Numbered from the stretch's first letter, positions 25,618-35,064 are shown. The stretch is 60,564 nt of DNA from Candidatus Roslinia caecavium (GCA_904419955.1 CAJFTO010000015.1:1-60564), one strand, 5' to 3'. Numbers and translations: made by a program. The notes: generated by a model from the sequence alone, not told the origin.

Positions 25618-26187
25618 ATGGGATTATCGATAATGATAGTCGGCGTTGGAGGACAGGGAACGCTTTTAGCGAGCAGGATCCTTGGCAATATGCTGCTCGG
25701 TCAGGGATACGACGTCAAGGTATCCGAGGTTCACGGTATGTCTCAGCGCGGCGGATCTGTTGTAACATACGTCAAATACGGCGACAAAGTGGACTCGCCT
25801 ATAGTGGATAAGGGCGAGGCGGATATAATACTCGCCTTCGAGGAGCTTGAAGCGTACAGGTATTTGCCTTATTTAAAAAAGGGCGGCCGGATAATCTGCA
25901 ACACGCAGAATATCGACCCCATGCCCGTTATTATAGGCGCTAAGGAGTATCCTAAAGATATAATTAAGAAGCTTAAAAGTAAGGATATCGACGTCGTCTC
26001 GGTCGACGCGGAGAAGCTTGCGTATAAGGCCGGAAACGTTAAGACGGTGAACGTAGCTTTGATCGGCTTGATGTCAAAATCTACGGACATACCGGAAGAA
26101 GTCTGGCTCGACGCTATAAAGTCTACGGTCCCGCCTAAAGTCTTAGACGTTAATATAGAGGCGTTTAAGCTGGGCAGAAGCGCGTAA
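25618..26187 (+). CDS. iorB: Indolepyruvate:ferredoxin oxidoreductase, beta subunit
   Basis: A 189-residue gamma-domain subunit of 2-oxoacid:ferredoxin oxidoreductases. Typical sequences are IMIVGVGGQGTLLASRILGNMLL and VSEVHGMSQRGGSVVTYVK. It pairs with IorA in the same operon to oxidise indole-, phenyl- or 4-hydroxyphenyl-pyruvate from tryptophan, phenylalanine or tyrosine. The start follows TAGGAGGAAAAT. The 123-bp gap from iorA has no terminator that I can see. Confidence 0.94.
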   Translation: MGLSIMIVGVGGQGTLLASRILGNMLLGQGYDVKVSEVHGMSQRGGSVVTYVKYGDKVDSPIVDKGEADIILAFEELEAYRYLPYLKKGGRIICNTQNIDPMPVIIGAKEYPKDIIKKLKSKDIDVVSVDAEKLAYKAGNVKTVNVALIGLMSKSTDIPEEVWLDAIKSTVPPKVLDVNIEAFKLGRSA

Positions 26188-26316
26188 GCGGGAGCCGCGG
26201 CCTAAGCGGTTTGAGTTTGGTAGAATTAAATATTTAGATAAACGCGGTTTGGGATTTGAAAAAAGATTAATAACGTTACCCCAAATCCGAAAAAATCTTT
26301 TTATGGAGGTAATAGA

Positions 26317-26760
26317 ATGTTTATTAAGCAAATATCGGTATTTATGGAGAATCGTCCCGGAAGACTGGCCGAGATCACCAAAGTGTTGTCGGATAACGAT
26401 ATAGATGTGCGCGCGATAAATATCGCGGATACGACCGATTACGGAATACTCAGAATGATAGTGAACGACGAGGTCAAGGCCGAAAAAGTCCTGCGCGAGA
26501 ATAACATGACCGCGAGCGTTACGGACGTAATAGCGATCTCTATTCCGGATACGGTGGGCGCGTTCAGTACGGTGATAAACTTGCTCAAGGATAAGGGTAT
26601 AAGCATCGAGTATATCTATTCGTTTATAGGCGAGAAGTCGAATAAAGCCGTTATCGTCATAAAGACGAATAAACTTGACGAATCTTTGGAAACGCTTAAA
26701 AACAACGGAGTTGCGGTACTGACTAAAGAGGAAGTGAATAATCTGGAGTATGCAGAGTAA
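26317..26760 (+). CDS. ACT-domain regulatory protein
   Basis: A 147-residue cytoplasmic protein made of two ACT domains (~1-70: ISVFMENRPGRLAEITKVLSDNDIDVRA; ~72-145: VIAISIPDTVGAFSTVINLLKDKGISIEYIYSF). Tandem ACT proteins of this size bind amino acids and often sit beside paaK-ior genes, so it likely senses an aromatic or branched-chain amino acid. The partner is unknown. The start follows TATGGAGGTAA. An imperfect ggatttg/caaatcc hairpin with U-rich sequence lies just upstream (26252-26300) and might modulate expression. Its end overlaps the next gene by 11 bases. Confidence 0.87.
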   Translation: MFIKQISVFMENRPGRLAEITKVLSDNDIDVRAINIADTTDYGILRMIVNDEVKAEKVLRENNMTASVTDVIAISIPDTVGAFSTVINLLKDKGISIEYIYSFIGEKSNKAVIVIKTNKLDESLETLKNNGVAVLTKEEVNNLEYAE

Positions 26761-28033
26761 CGAGATAGAGATACTTAAAGACAGGTTCCGGCTGAGCGAA
26801 AAAACTATAGAGCTTTACGCCGAGGCTGAGAAGGAGCTTGAAGACGAGTTTAAGAAGATCGACGACGCCGCGGCGTATAATCAGCTCAAGGTTTTGAGCG
26901 AATTTCAAAAAAACAGGGTCTCTTACGCCCATTTCGGCGAGACGTCGGGATACGGTTACGACGATATGGGCCGGGATACCCTCGATAAGATATACGCGGG
27001 AGTATTCGGCGCGGAGGACGCTATGGTAAGACATAACATAGTCTCCGGCACGCAGGCGATAGCGGCGTGTCTCTACGCAGTTCTGCGCCCGGGCGACCTG
27101 CTGGTTTCGGTCGCCGGACGTCCCTACGATACGCTCGAGGAGGTTATCGGTCTCAGAGGCGAGCCCGATTCGGGATCGCTGGCGGATTTCGGCGTAATGT
27201 ACGGACAGGTTGATCTGACCGAAAGCGGCGAGCCGGACTTTGACGCGATAGCCGATAAGATCGAGAATAACAGAGTTAAGGCGGCGCTTATCCAGCGTTC
27301 GAGGGGTTACGACTGGCGCGATTCGCTTACGGTGGATACGATAGGCGAGATAATAAAGACGATCAAAGCGGCGGATAAAGACGTTATATGCATCGTCGAC
27401 AACTGTTACGGCGAGTTTGTAGAGACGAAAGAACCGACGGACGTCGGAGCCGATCTCATAGTCGGCTCTCTTATCAAGAACGCGGGCGGCAGCCTCGCGC
27501 TGAGCGGCGGCTACATAGCCGGAAGAGCCGACCTGGTCGAGAAGGTGAGCTACAGACTGACCGCGCCGGGGCTTGGCAAGCACGTAGGAGCCAGCCTTGG
27601 GATGAACCGGAATTTGTATCAGGGCCTGTTCATGGCGCCCCATATAGTAGCGCAAAGTCTTAAAACGGCGTCGCTGTGCGCTTGGATGATGAAGAAGCTC
27701 GGATATGAGGTATGTCCGGACGTCGGGACAAAACGCAGCGATATTATACAGGCGGTGAAGTTCGGCTCGGCGGAAAAGGTTATAAAATTCTGTCAGGCGA
27801 TCCAGAAGGGTTCGCCGATCGACAGCTACGTCACGCCGGAGCCGTGGGATATGCCCGGGTACGAGGATCAGGTAATAATGGCGGCCGGGGCCTTCGTGCA
27901 GGGCGCTTCGATAGAGTTGTCGGCGGACGCTCCGATATGCGAGCCGTACGTTGCGTATATGCAGGGCGGAATAGTATACGACGCCGCCAAGATAGGTATA
28001 CTCAAGGCGGCCCAGTCGCTTATCGCGGAGTAA
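26750..28033 (+). CDS. Methionine gamma-lyase family PLP enzyme (YnbB/aluminium-resistance type)
   Basis: A 427-residue PLP-dependent fold-type I enzyme of the PF06838 family. Family features are ETSGYGYDDMGRDTLDKIYA, VSGTQAIAACLYAVLRPGD, IVDNCYGEFVETKEP and the probable PLP-lysine segment SLIKNAGGSLALSGGYIAG. Relatives are annotated as methionine gamma-lyase family or aluminium-resistance proteins; the true substrate is unsettled. The start at 26750 lies 11 bases inside the preceding ACT gene after TCTGGAG, so coupled translation is likely. It is the last gene of this cluster, followed by a strong terminator. Confidence 0.9.
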   Translation: MQSNEIEILKDRFRLSEKTIELYAEAEKELEDEFKKIDDAAAYNQLKVLSEFQKNRVSYAHFGETSGYGYDDMGRDTLDKIYAGVFGAEDAMVRHNIVSGTQAIAACLYAVLRPGDLLVSVAGRPYDTLEEVIGLRGEPDSGSLADFGVMYGQVDLTESGEPDFDAIADKIENNRVKAALIQRSRGYDWRDSLTVDTIGEIIKTIKAADKDVICIVDNCYGEFVETKEPTDVGADLIVGSLIKNAGGSLALSGGYIAGRADLVEKVSYRLTAPGLGKHVGASLGMNRNLYQGLFMAPHIVAQSLKTASLCAWMMKKLGYEVCPDVGTKRSDIIQAVKFGSAEKVIKFCQAIQKGSPIDSYVTPEPWDMPGYEDQVIMAAGAFVQGASIELSADAPICEPYVAYMQGGIVYDAAKIGILKAAQSLIAE

Positions 28034-28053
28034 AGTTTAATACGTTTGTTATT

Positions 28054-28086
28054 CGGGAGCGGCGAATTTGACCGCTTCCGTTTTTA
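28054..28086 (+). terminator. Terminator closing the paaK-ior cluster
   Basis: A 9-bp stem (cgggagcgg with ccgcttccg, one G·U) followed by TTTTTAT. It lies about 20 nt after the stop of the YnbB-like gene. Confidence 0.75.
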
Positions 28087-28382
28087 TATTAGTTATTTTA
28101 TATTAGTTAGAGTTTTTAAATCGATTTACGGATCGCTTGGATCATGGATCAAATTGAATTGCAAGCCGCCGATCGGGTATAGCCGTATAAGGCGCCTCGA
28201 TCTGTCGAGCCGCCGCGATCGTCCGACTGCCGCGCCGGGACAAACCGCGATAACGCCGCGAGTCGAGCCTTGCGGGCGCCGATGGATAAAACGCGGGGCG
28301 GATCGCTTTAAGTTTTGGATAAAACGCCGGAAGAACAGGATCGGCAGAATATATTTTTTACATCCCATACCCGTTTAATTAT
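28087..28382. other. Gap with no identifiable gene
   Basis: About 300 bp rich in CG and GATC-type words between the terminator and the lysA promoter. One frame (28046-28378) is open for 110 codons but is Arg-rich, lacks a ribosome binding site and overlaps the terminator, so I do not call it. No lysine riboswitch signature was seen. Confidence 0.5.
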
Positions 28383-28411
28383 TTGACAAAGAAGCCCATA
28401 TATGATAAAAT
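28383..28411 (+). promoter_or_regulatory. lysA promoter
   Basis: TTGACA (28383-28388) and TAAAAT (28406-28411) with a 17-bp spacer, about 90 bp before the lysA start. Confidence 0.65.
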
Positions 28412-28502
28412 TCATTTTTAAGGATAAAAAAACAATTTCAGCGGATTTTAATGCCTTTGAAGCTGATAACCGACACAATATACAGATAAAGGAGTATTGC
28501 AA

Positions 28503-29804
28503 ATGAGTTTTGTAATGAACTGTTTGGACGTTAATGAAAAGGGCGAATTGAGGATAGGCGGGGCCGATCTGACCGAGGTCGCAAAAAAGTACGGCACGCC
28601 CGCGTACGTTATGGATGAAAACGAGATTCGCCGTAACTGCAGAGTGTATACCAAAGCGATGAACGATTACTACGACGGGAACGGTATCGTTCTATACGCC
28701 AGCAAGGCGCTCTCCTGCAAATACATATATAAGATAATGGCGGAGGAGAACATGGGCGTGGACGTCGTATCCGGCGGAGAGTTGTACACCGCGCTGAAAG
28801 CCGGTTTCCCTGCGGATAAGATATATTTCCACGGAAACAACAAGACCGAAGACGAGCTTAGGATGGCTATTGAAAACGGCGTCGGCAGGATAGTCGTCGA
28901 CAATATTTTCGAACTTGAGGCGCTCGATAAATTATCCGGCGAATACGGCAAAAAGAGCGCGATAATGTTTAGGATCAAGCCGGGTATCGACGCGCACACT
29001 CACAGCTTTGTTCAGACGGGTCAGATAGATTCCAAATTCGGCGTGGCTTTAGAGACCGGAGAGGCGGAGGAGATCGTTAAGCGGGCGAGCGAGATGGAGA
29101 ACGTGGTCGTCGTCGGCTTCCACTGCCATATCGGTTCGCAGATATTCGAGCTCGCGCCGTTTGAGCTCGCCGCTGAGAAAATGATGAATTTTATCGGCGA
29201 TATCAAAGATAAGTATGCAGTAGAGACGGCCGAACTGAATTTAGGCGGAGGCTACGGGATAAAATACGTAGATACGGACGAGCCGATCGATTATGACAAA
29301 TACATCGAGGCCGTGTCGAAAGTAGCGCGCAGGATAGCCGAAGAGCGGGGCCTTAAGCTTCCGTTTATGGTAATGGAGCCGGGCCGCTCTATCGTAGCTC
29401 CGGCCGGACTCACGCTGTATACCATAGGCGCGGTCAAGGAGATACCGGGAGTCAGGACGTACGTCTCGGTAGACGGCGGCATGGGGGACAACCCGAGATA
29501 TATAATGTACGAGAGCGAATACGAGGCCGTAGCCGTCGGGAATCCGAACGGCGATAAGGAGATGACCGCGACCATAGCGGGCAAGTGCTGCGAGTCGGGA
29601 GACGTTCTCGTTAAAGACGCGAAGCTGCCCAAGGTCAAAAACGGCGATCTGCTCGCGGTGCTCGCGACGGGCGCGTATAATTATTCGATGGCGAGCAACT
29701 ACAACAGGATACCCCGCCCGCCGATCGTAATGATAAAAGACGGGGAGATGAAACTCGCGGTAAAGCGCGAATCTTACGACGATCTGATCGTAAACGATCT
29801 GTAA
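28503..29804 (+). CDS. lysA: Diaminopimelate decarboxylase
   Basis: A 433-residue PLP enzyme of fold type III that converts meso-diaminopimelate to lysine. The PLP lysine is in VLYASKALSC, followed by the glycine-rich GVDVVSGGELYTAL, HCHIGSQIFE, LNLGGGYGIKY, EPGRSIVAPAG and the C-terminal CCESGDVL plus GAYNYSMASNYN active-site motifs. Length is standard. A TTG two codons upstream (28497) is in frame, but ATG 28503 is correctly spaced from AAAGGAG. It is monocistronic behind its own promoter. Confidence 0.96.
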   Translation: MSFVMNCLDVNEKGELRIGGADLTEVAKKYGTPAYVMDENEIRRNCRVYTKAMNDYYDGNGIVLYASKALSCKYIYKIMAEENMGVDVVSGGELYTALKAGFPADKIYFHGNNKTEDELRMAIENGVGRIVVDNIFELEALDKLSGEYGKKSAIMFRIKPGIDAHTHSFVQTGQIDSKFGVALETGEAEEIVKRASEMENVVVVGFHCHIGSQIFELAPFELAAEKMMNFIGDIKDKYAVETAELNLGGGYGIKYVDTDEPIDYDKYIEAVSKVARRIAEERGLKLPFMVMEPGRSIVAPAGLTLYTIGAVKEIPGVRTYVSVDGGMGDNPRYIMYESEYEAVAVGNPNGDKEMTATIAGKCCESGDVLVKDAKLPKVKNGDLLAVLATGAYNYSMASNYNRIPRPPIVMIKDGEMKLAVKRESYDDLIVNDL

Positions 29805-29942
29805 GTTTATTCGGCGCGATAGCCGCTCGATATTCAGAGCCGGAATAAAATCGGGTTTGGGAGTGTGACTCAAGCGCCGCTTATGCGAATATAATAAATT
29901 TGAAAGCGCCTTAATTATAAGCCGCGCTGCTGGAGGTAAAAT

Positions 29943-30632
29943 ATGTTATTTAGCGTTTTATCAGGTTCGGGTTCTATAGGCTATAAGATAATAAGCGTGC
30001 TTATAATAGCGGTGTGCACTCTGCTCTCCATAACCCTTCACGAGCTGGGTCACGGCTTTATGGCCTACCTTTTGGGAGACAGGACCGCGAAATATAACGG
30101 CAGGCTCTCGCTCAATCCGCTGTCGCATTTGGATCCTATCGGAGCGCTGTGCCTGTTCCTGTTCGGTTTCGGATGGGCTAAGCCCGTTCCGGTAAACCCG
30201 TATAACTTCAAGAACATGAAGGGCGGTATGGTTCTCACGTCAATAGCCGGTCCGCTGATGAACTTTATTATAGCGTTCTTCTCGACCGTTATCACTACGA
30301 TAGTTGGGAGCATGACGTTCTCGTCTATGGGGCTTTTATATAGCGCGATGTCGGCCGTATATATGATATTTAACTATTTAACGATACTTAACCTGGGCTT
30401 GGGATTATTTAATCTGATACCGATACCGCCGCTCGACGGCTCCAAGATACTTGGGGCGCTCTTGCCTACCGGCGCTTATTTTAAATATATGCAGTATGAG
30501 AGATTCGGCTTTATAATACTGATCTTGATCATAAATATGCCGTTCTTCAATCGTATACTGTACGCTTGCATGAACGCCGTGACGAGGTTCTACGACTTTA
30601 TTATAAGCGGCGCGCTGTCGATATTTATGTGA
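29943..30632 (+). CDS. Site-2 protease family (M50) membrane metalloprotease
   Basis: A 229-residue polytopic membrane protease. The zinc motif is HELGHG in TLHELGHGFMAYLLGD near residue 35. The third ligand motif is NLIPIPPLDGSKIL near residue 160. It is the short YwhC/rhomboid-like S2P type without PDZ domain. These enzymes cleave substrates within the membrane, but the targets of this subgroup are unknown. It lies directly upstream of scpA-scpB, an arrangement common in Firmicutes. The start follows CTGGAGGTAAAAT. Confidence 0.9.
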   Translation: MLFSVLSGSGSIGYKIISVLIIAVCTLLSITLHELGHGFMAYLLGDRTAKYNGRLSLNPLSHLDPIGALCLFLFGFGWAKPVPVNPYNFKNMKGGMVLTSIAGPLMNFIIAFFSTVITTIVGSMTFSSMGLLYSAMSAVYMIFNYLTILNLGLGLFNLIPIPPLDGSKILGALLPTGAYFKYMQYERFGFIILILIINMPFFNRILYACMNAVTRFYDFIISGALSIFM

Positions 30633-30721
30633 CGACGGTAATGAGGAGCGATTAAGCGCCGGCGGCGCAAGCCGGTTTGTCGGCGCGGGGCTTTGGAGAA
30701 AGAAGGAACGATCGATCTGAT

Positions 30722-31489
30722 ATGGAACAGCTAAAATTTAAGATAAGCGACTTTGAAGGACCTCTGGATCTGCTTTTGGTTCTTATTAAAAAGAATAAAG
30801 TTAATATATACGACATTCCCATATCGCTTATCCTCGACCAATACATGGCCGTTATGGACGAGATGAAGGAATACGATCTCGAGGTATCGAGCGAGTTTTT
30901 GGTGCTGGCGGCGACGCTGATCCAGATAAAGTCGCGAATGCTCCTGCCTAAGCCCGAGGAGGAAGAGGACGGCGAGGATCCCCGCGAGGAGATAGTAAGG
31001 CGGCTTATCGAGTACAAGAAGGTAAAAGCCGCGGCCGAGTATCTTGCCGGGCGGCAGAATATAGGCGCTATGCAGTTTTATAAGAGTCCGGACGTTATCG
31101 AGCCGCCGCCGGCGGAGTGGAATTATTCCAAGCTGACGCCCGAGAATCTGGTAGCCGCCTATAAACGCGCGTATCAGAAGATGGAGCGCAGACTTCCGCC
31201 TCCGAAACAGAATTTCAGCGGCATTGTCGGACACGAGAAGGTCTCGGTCAGGACGAGAGTTAAAAATATTTGGAACAAGCTCGTGAGCGCCGGCAAGTTG
31301 ATGTTTAAAGAGATATTTAAAAATATCAAGACCCGGCCCGAGGCGGTCGCTTCGTTTATGGCCGTGCTTGAGATGATCAAGCTGAACAAGGTCCGCGTCG
31401 AATACGACGACGAGAGGGATATATATAATCCGACGGTATATAAGACGAACGGCGGCGACGATTTAGATTTAGACGTTATCGAGGATTAG
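30722..31489 (+). CDS. scpA: Segregation and condensation protein A
   Basis: A 255-residue kleisin subunit that bridges SMC heads in the bacterial condensin and recruits ScpB. It shows the family start MEQLKFKISDFEGPLDLLLV, the helical EYDLEVSSEFLVLAATLIQIKSRMLLP segment, and a winged-helix C-terminus ending near MAVLEMIKLNKVRV. The frame is open to 30677, but ATG 30722 matches the family N-terminus. The ribosome binding site AGAAGGA is somewhat distant. It is followed by scpB. Confidence 0.95.
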   Translation: MEQLKFKISDFEGPLDLLLVLIKKNKVNIYDIPISLILDQYMAVMDEMKEYDLEVSSEFLVLAATLIQIKSRMLLPKPEEEEDGEDPREEIVRRLIEYKKVKAAAEYLAGRQNIGAMQFYKSPDVIEPPPAEWNYSKLTPENLVAAYKRAYQKMERRLPPPKQNFSGIVGHEKVSVRTRVKNIWNKLVSAGKLMFKEIFKNIKTRPEAVASFMAVLEMIKLNKVRVEYDDERDIYNPTVYKTNGGDDLDLDVIED

Positions 31490-31534
31490 CATAAGCCGCG
31501 CGGGACGAAGCCAAAGGAGAACCAATAAAAGATC

Positions 31535-32179
31535 ATGGAGATAAGAGAAATACAGGCGATTATCGAGAGCTTGCTCTTCGCCGCCGGGGAGCCGGTCGAG
31601 CTGGACAGGCTCGCCGATATAGTGGACGTTGACAAACGCTCGCTTAGAGATATAATTAAAAATATGATGGATTCGTACAACTACGAGCGCAGAGGCATAC
31701 ATATAATACGCATGGAGGACTCGTATCAGATGTGCACGAGGAGCGAATACCACGATTATGTCGCGGCGCTCGCTCAGCCCAGACGTAAAATGCAGCTTTC
31801 CAACGCCGCTATCGAGGTTTTATCCATCGTAGCGTATAAACAGCCCGTCACCAGGGCGACAATAGAAAATATACGCGGGGTCAACTGCGATTATATAGTA
31901 AACAGGCTTATAGAGCGCGGATTCGTATGCGAGGTCGGCAGACTCGACGCGCCCGGGAAACCGATCCTATTCGGAACAACAAAGCATTTTCTGCGGATAT
32001 TCGGCATACAGGAGCTTTCGGAGCTCCCCGAATTTGACAGATTCGGCGATTCGGAAGACGCGGACGAGCAGATGGAGCTGTTTGAAGAGAATACGGAGCA
32101 GGTAGAGCTCGACGTACCGGGCGGAGATTTGGAGGACGACGAGATCGATTCGGGTCTCTCCGAGAGAAACGAAGCGTAA
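31535..32179 (+). CDS. scpB: Segregation and condensation protein B
   Basis: A 214-residue protein with two winged-helix domains that dimerises and binds ScpA in the SMC-ScpAB complex. Family features are IQAIIESLLFAAGEPVELDRLA and LSNAAIEVLSIVAYKQPVTRATIENIRGVN. The last ~40 residues are an acidic tail beyond the usual core. The start follows AAAGGAGAACC. It sits 45 bp after scpA in the same operon. Confidence 0.95.
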   Translation: MEIREIQAIIESLLFAAGEPVELDRLADIVDVDKRSLRDIIKNMMDSYNYERRGIHIIRMEDSYQMCTRSEYHDYVAALAQPRRKMQLSNAAIEVLSIVAYKQPVTRATIENIRGVNCDYIVNRLIERGFVCEVGRLDAPGKPILFGTTKHFLRIFGIQELSELPEFDRFGDSEDADEQMELFEENTEQVELDVPGGDLEDDEIDSGLSERNEA

Positions 32180-32327
32180 AGCGCGTTAAGAAAAGTCTCG
32201 GTTATATCCGAAAATAGCGCCGGTATCCGCCGCGCCTCGGAAGATGAAGATAAATAAGCGCGGCCGAGCGGACGAGAGCCTTAAGAAAGATCGCGGCGCC
32301 CCCGGCGAGTTGTTTGCGGAGGAAAAA

Positions 32328-33095
32328 ATGCGGTATGTTTTGATTGTATTGGCGCTTATAGTTTTGCTGATCGTGTTAGCGCTATTTTCGGATATAACCT
32401 TAAAGATAAAATTAAGCGATAAGAGAACAAAAGCCGTTTTGAGAGTATTCGGCGTTATTAAGAAGGAGTTTCCCGTAGACGAAGAAGAAGCGGCCGAGAC
32501 AAAAGACGAAGCCGGGGCTGAAGATACGGGCGCTCCCTCCGAGCGCAAAGCCGCGGAGGAGGACCGGGAAAAAGACGAAAACAGCGGGCCCGGCGGCGAA
32601 AATGATGGAATAATTACAAGAATTTTGCTTAGAATAAAGAATGACGCGAGGGACGTTTTCGGATTATTTCCGATCGTAGACTTTGGCAGGCTGATCGGCG
32701 TGATAGAGGAGTACGGGCGGATATATAAGGGATATAAACTGACCCTAAAGAGTTTTATTCATCATCTGCGCCGAAAGATCAGGATAACCGAGTGCGATAT
32801 ATTCATAAAGTACGGCGCCGGGGATCCGGCCGACACGGGCATAGCCTACGGCGGAGTATGCGCCGCCGCGCCGGCCGCGTATTCGTTTTTGAGCGGGTAT
32901 TTTCGGATCCGCTACCCTAAGATAGTATTCGAGCCGAACTATTACGAAAAGACGCTCGAGTACGAGATAGACTTAAAATTTAAGCTTAGAGCGGCGTTCA
33001 TAATCAGCGCCCTTACGGTCTCCGCCTTTCGCGCCTTGACCGAATACGTCAAGTATTTAAGGCTGAGGAAGGAAAATATGGAAGATACGGGCTAA
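32328..33095 (+). CDS. DUF2953 (YtfI-like) membrane-anchored sporulation-associated protein
   Basis: A 255-residue protein with one N-terminal membrane helix (MRYVLIVLALIVLLIVLALF). An acidic linker rich in Glu, Ala and Lys occupies ~45-95. The C-terminal part (VDFGRLIGVIEEYGRIYKGYK onward) fits DUF2953. In Bacillus, ytfI lies directly upstream of ytfJ/gerW, as here. The molecular function is unknown. The frame is open to 32244, but ATG 32328 is used because GCGGAGG lies upstream and the membrane helix then begins the protein. Confidence 0.82.
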   Translation: MRYVLIVLALIVLLIVLALFSDITLKIKLSDKRTKAVLRVFGVIKKEFPVDEEEAAETKDEAGAEDTGAPSERKAAEEDREKDENSGPGGENDGIITRILLRIKNDARDVFGLFPIVDFGRLIGVIEEYGRIYKGYKLTLKSFIHHLRRKIRITECDIFIKYGAGDPADTGIAYGGVCAAAPAAYSFLSGYFRIRYPKIVFEPNYYEKTLEYEIDLKFKLRAAFIISALTVSAFRALTEYVKYLRLRKENMEDTG

Positions 33096-33170
33096 TAAAA
33101 ATAAATTCGAGAGTAATTAAAGTATAATTTATATATTCAAATAAATTTGATATGGAAAGGAATGTGCGTT

Positions 33171-33668
33171 ATGTCAAATATTTCAGATAAGCACCCTATC
33201 GAGGGTTTGATGGCGTCGGCGATGTCCGGCCTAAAAAACATGATCGACGTTAATACGATCGTCGGAGACCCGATAACCACGCCGGACGGCACGGTTATAA
33301 TGCCTATCTCTAAGGTCAGTCTCGGTTTTGGAGTGGGCGGCAGCGAATACATGAAGAAGAGAGCGCTCATAGGCTCGGGCGAGACCGAACCCGCGAACCT
33401 GTTCGGCGGCGGCACGGGCGGCGGGATCTCTCTGAGTCCGGTCGGCTTTCTTGTAGTCGGCGGCGGCACGATAAGGATGGTATCCGTCAGCGAGGAGAAC
33501 AGTATTTACGACCGCATTTTCGACGCGGTTCCGGTTGCGATAGACAAGATAACGGAACTGTATAACGAGTATAAGAAAAACAAGGACGGCGCTATAGACG
33601 TCGACGCGGAAGATATAGACGACGACTACGATTATACAGATTTATCGTCGGACGACGACGGCGAATGA
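33171..33668 (+). CDS. ytfJ: GerW-family sporulation protein (YtfJ)
   Basis: A 165-residue protein of the YtfJ/GerW family. Typical features are HPIEGLMASAMSGLKNMIDVNTIVGDPI, ISKVSLGFGVGG, and a Gly-rich segment FGGGTGGGISLSPVGFLVV. In Bacillus GerW is needed for SleB function in spore germination, so this protein probably serves the spore. The C-terminal ~25 residues are Asp-rich. The frame is open to 33147; ATG 33171 is chosen after GAAAGGAATG. It sits in an apparent operon with the DUF2953 gene. Confidence 0.92.
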   Translation: MSNISDKHPIEGLMASAMSGLKNMIDVNTIVGDPITTPDGTVIMPISKVSLGFGVGGSEYMKKRALIGSGETEPANLFGGGTGGGISLSPVGFLVVGGGTIRMVSVSEENSIYDRIFDAVPVAIDKITELYNEYKKNKDGAIDVDAEDIDDDYDYTDLSSDDDGE

Positions 33669-33711
33669 TCTTTAAGGAATCGTTTAGGCTTTAAGGAGGA
33701 ATGCAAACGTT

Positions 33712-35064
33712 TTGAATTACAGCAGAGTGAAAGCTAAATACGAGGAAAAGGGAAATGTTAGCCGAGCGGCGGGGCGTATTTTGTTATTCTTCGTTTCCGT
33801 TATGCTGGCGTTTTTCGCCGCGGTCGGAACGGAGGCGTACGCCGACGACGGGATGTTGGTTGTGGTAATAGACCCCGGACACGGCGGGACCGACTATGGA
33901 GCGACTTCGGTCGGAGGCCTGAACTACCAGGAAAAGATATTGAACTTTAAGCTGGCGGAATATTTACAGTATGAGCTTTCCAGATACGACGGCGTAACCG
34001 TCGCTTTAACGAGGTATGCGGATTACAAAATGACGTATGCCGAAAGAGCAACGTACGCCGAAAAGGTCGGCGCGGACGTGGTTATAAGTCTTCACTTCAA
34101 CAGTTCCGCCGACCGCCAGACCCACGGCGCGGGCGTATGCGTTTCGGGGATGTGGGAGTATACGCTGCCGGATCTTGGACAGAGCATATTAAACAGCCTG
34201 TCGGAGAACCTGGGAGTCGATATAACCGCCGGAGTATACACCAAATCGTCTCAGACTCAGATGTGGGACGATACGAGAATGGCGGACTATTCGGGCCTGA
34301 TGCGTGAAAACGGCTGGCGCGGAATACCTACGGTCTCCGTGGAGCACTGTTACCTGACCAGCTTCGACGATCTGATATATTATAACTCGGACTCCATGCT
34401 TCAGGAGATGGCCGAAGCGGACGCTCAGGGTATAGCGAGCTACTACGGATTGCAGCTTAAAGACGAAAGTTCTTCTATAACGCGAACTTACGACGAGGCT
34501 TACATGAGCGGCTACGACGACGGCACGTTCAGACCGCTCGCGTATATGACGAGAGCGGAGACGGCGGCGCTGCTGGCGAGACTCAGCGACGGCTACGACC
34601 CGAACACTCAGTATCAGACGACGCTCAGCGACGTTTATCCGACCGACTGGTATTATAACTATGTGGCGTATATGAACAGCATTGGCTTTATAACCGGCGA
34701 CGTGTACGGAACCTACAGACCGAACGAATATATCTCGAGGGCTGAGTTTGCGATCTTGGCGTGCAGGTATCTCGGACTTCAGGAGAGCGACGGCGCGAGC
34801 GGCTTCGCGGACTGCGCGGGGCATATGGCGGACGGCTACATAGCGGCGCTGAGACGCGCGGGATTTGCAGAAGGCGACGAGAACGGCGAATTCCAGCCGT
34901 TTAACCCGATGTCGAGATCGTCTATGGTAATGATAATGAACAGGATACTCGAAAGGTCTCCTGCATGTTCTACAGAGAAGCAGAATCCGTTCACCGATAT
35001 AGACCCGTCGTATTGGGCGTACGACGATATTCTTGAGGCGACGGTTTCGCATAACGTAGGCTGA
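33712..35064 (+). CDS. N-acetylmuramoyl-L-alanine amidase with C-terminal SLH repeats
   Basis: A 450-residue exported zinc amidase that cleaves the lactyl-amide bond between MurNAc and the stem peptide. The signal/anchor helix lies at ~20-45 and ends near TEAYADD. The Amidase_3 domain (~48-245) shows VVVIDPGHGGTDYGAT (first His ligand), Glu in NYQEKILN, ISLHFNSS (second His) and SVEHCYLTS (catalytic Glu). Three SLH repeats follow (~255-450), the last ending abruptly after YWAYDDILEATVSHNVG. The gene starts with TTG at 33712, 12 bases after AAGGAGG; the ATG nearer the site is in a frame that stops at once. Confidence 0.92.
   Translation: MNYSRVKAKYEEKGNVSRAAGRILLFFVSVMLAFFAAVGTEAYADDGMLVVVIDPGHGGTDYGATSVGGLNYQEKILNFKLAEYLQYELSRYDGVTVALTRYADYKMTYAERATYAEKVGADVVISLHFNSSADRQTHGAGVCVSGMWEYTLPDLGQSILNSLSENLGVDITAGVYTKSSQTQMWDDTRMADYSGLMRENGWRGIPTVSVEHCYLTSFDDLIYYNSDSMLQEMAEADAQGIASYYGLQLKDESSSITRTYDEAYMSGYDDGTFRPLAYMTRAETAALLARLSDGYDPNTQYQTTLSDVYPTDWYYNYVAYMNSIGFITGDVYGTYRPNEYISRAEFAILACRYLGLQESDGASGFADCAGHMADGYIAALRRAGFAEGDENGEFQPFNPMSRSSMVMIMNRILERSPACSTEKQNPFTDIDPSYWAYDDILEATVSHNVG

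Noticed and set aside
28046-28378. 110-codon open frame on the + strand
   Set aside because: It overlaps the cluster terminator, has no ribosome binding site, is Arg-rich with no recognisable motif, and looks like chance openness in CG-rich spacer.
28087-28502. Lysine riboswitch upstream of lysA
   Set aside because: None of the conserved lysine-riboswitch core words was found, and a plain promoter with a ~90-nt leader explains the region.
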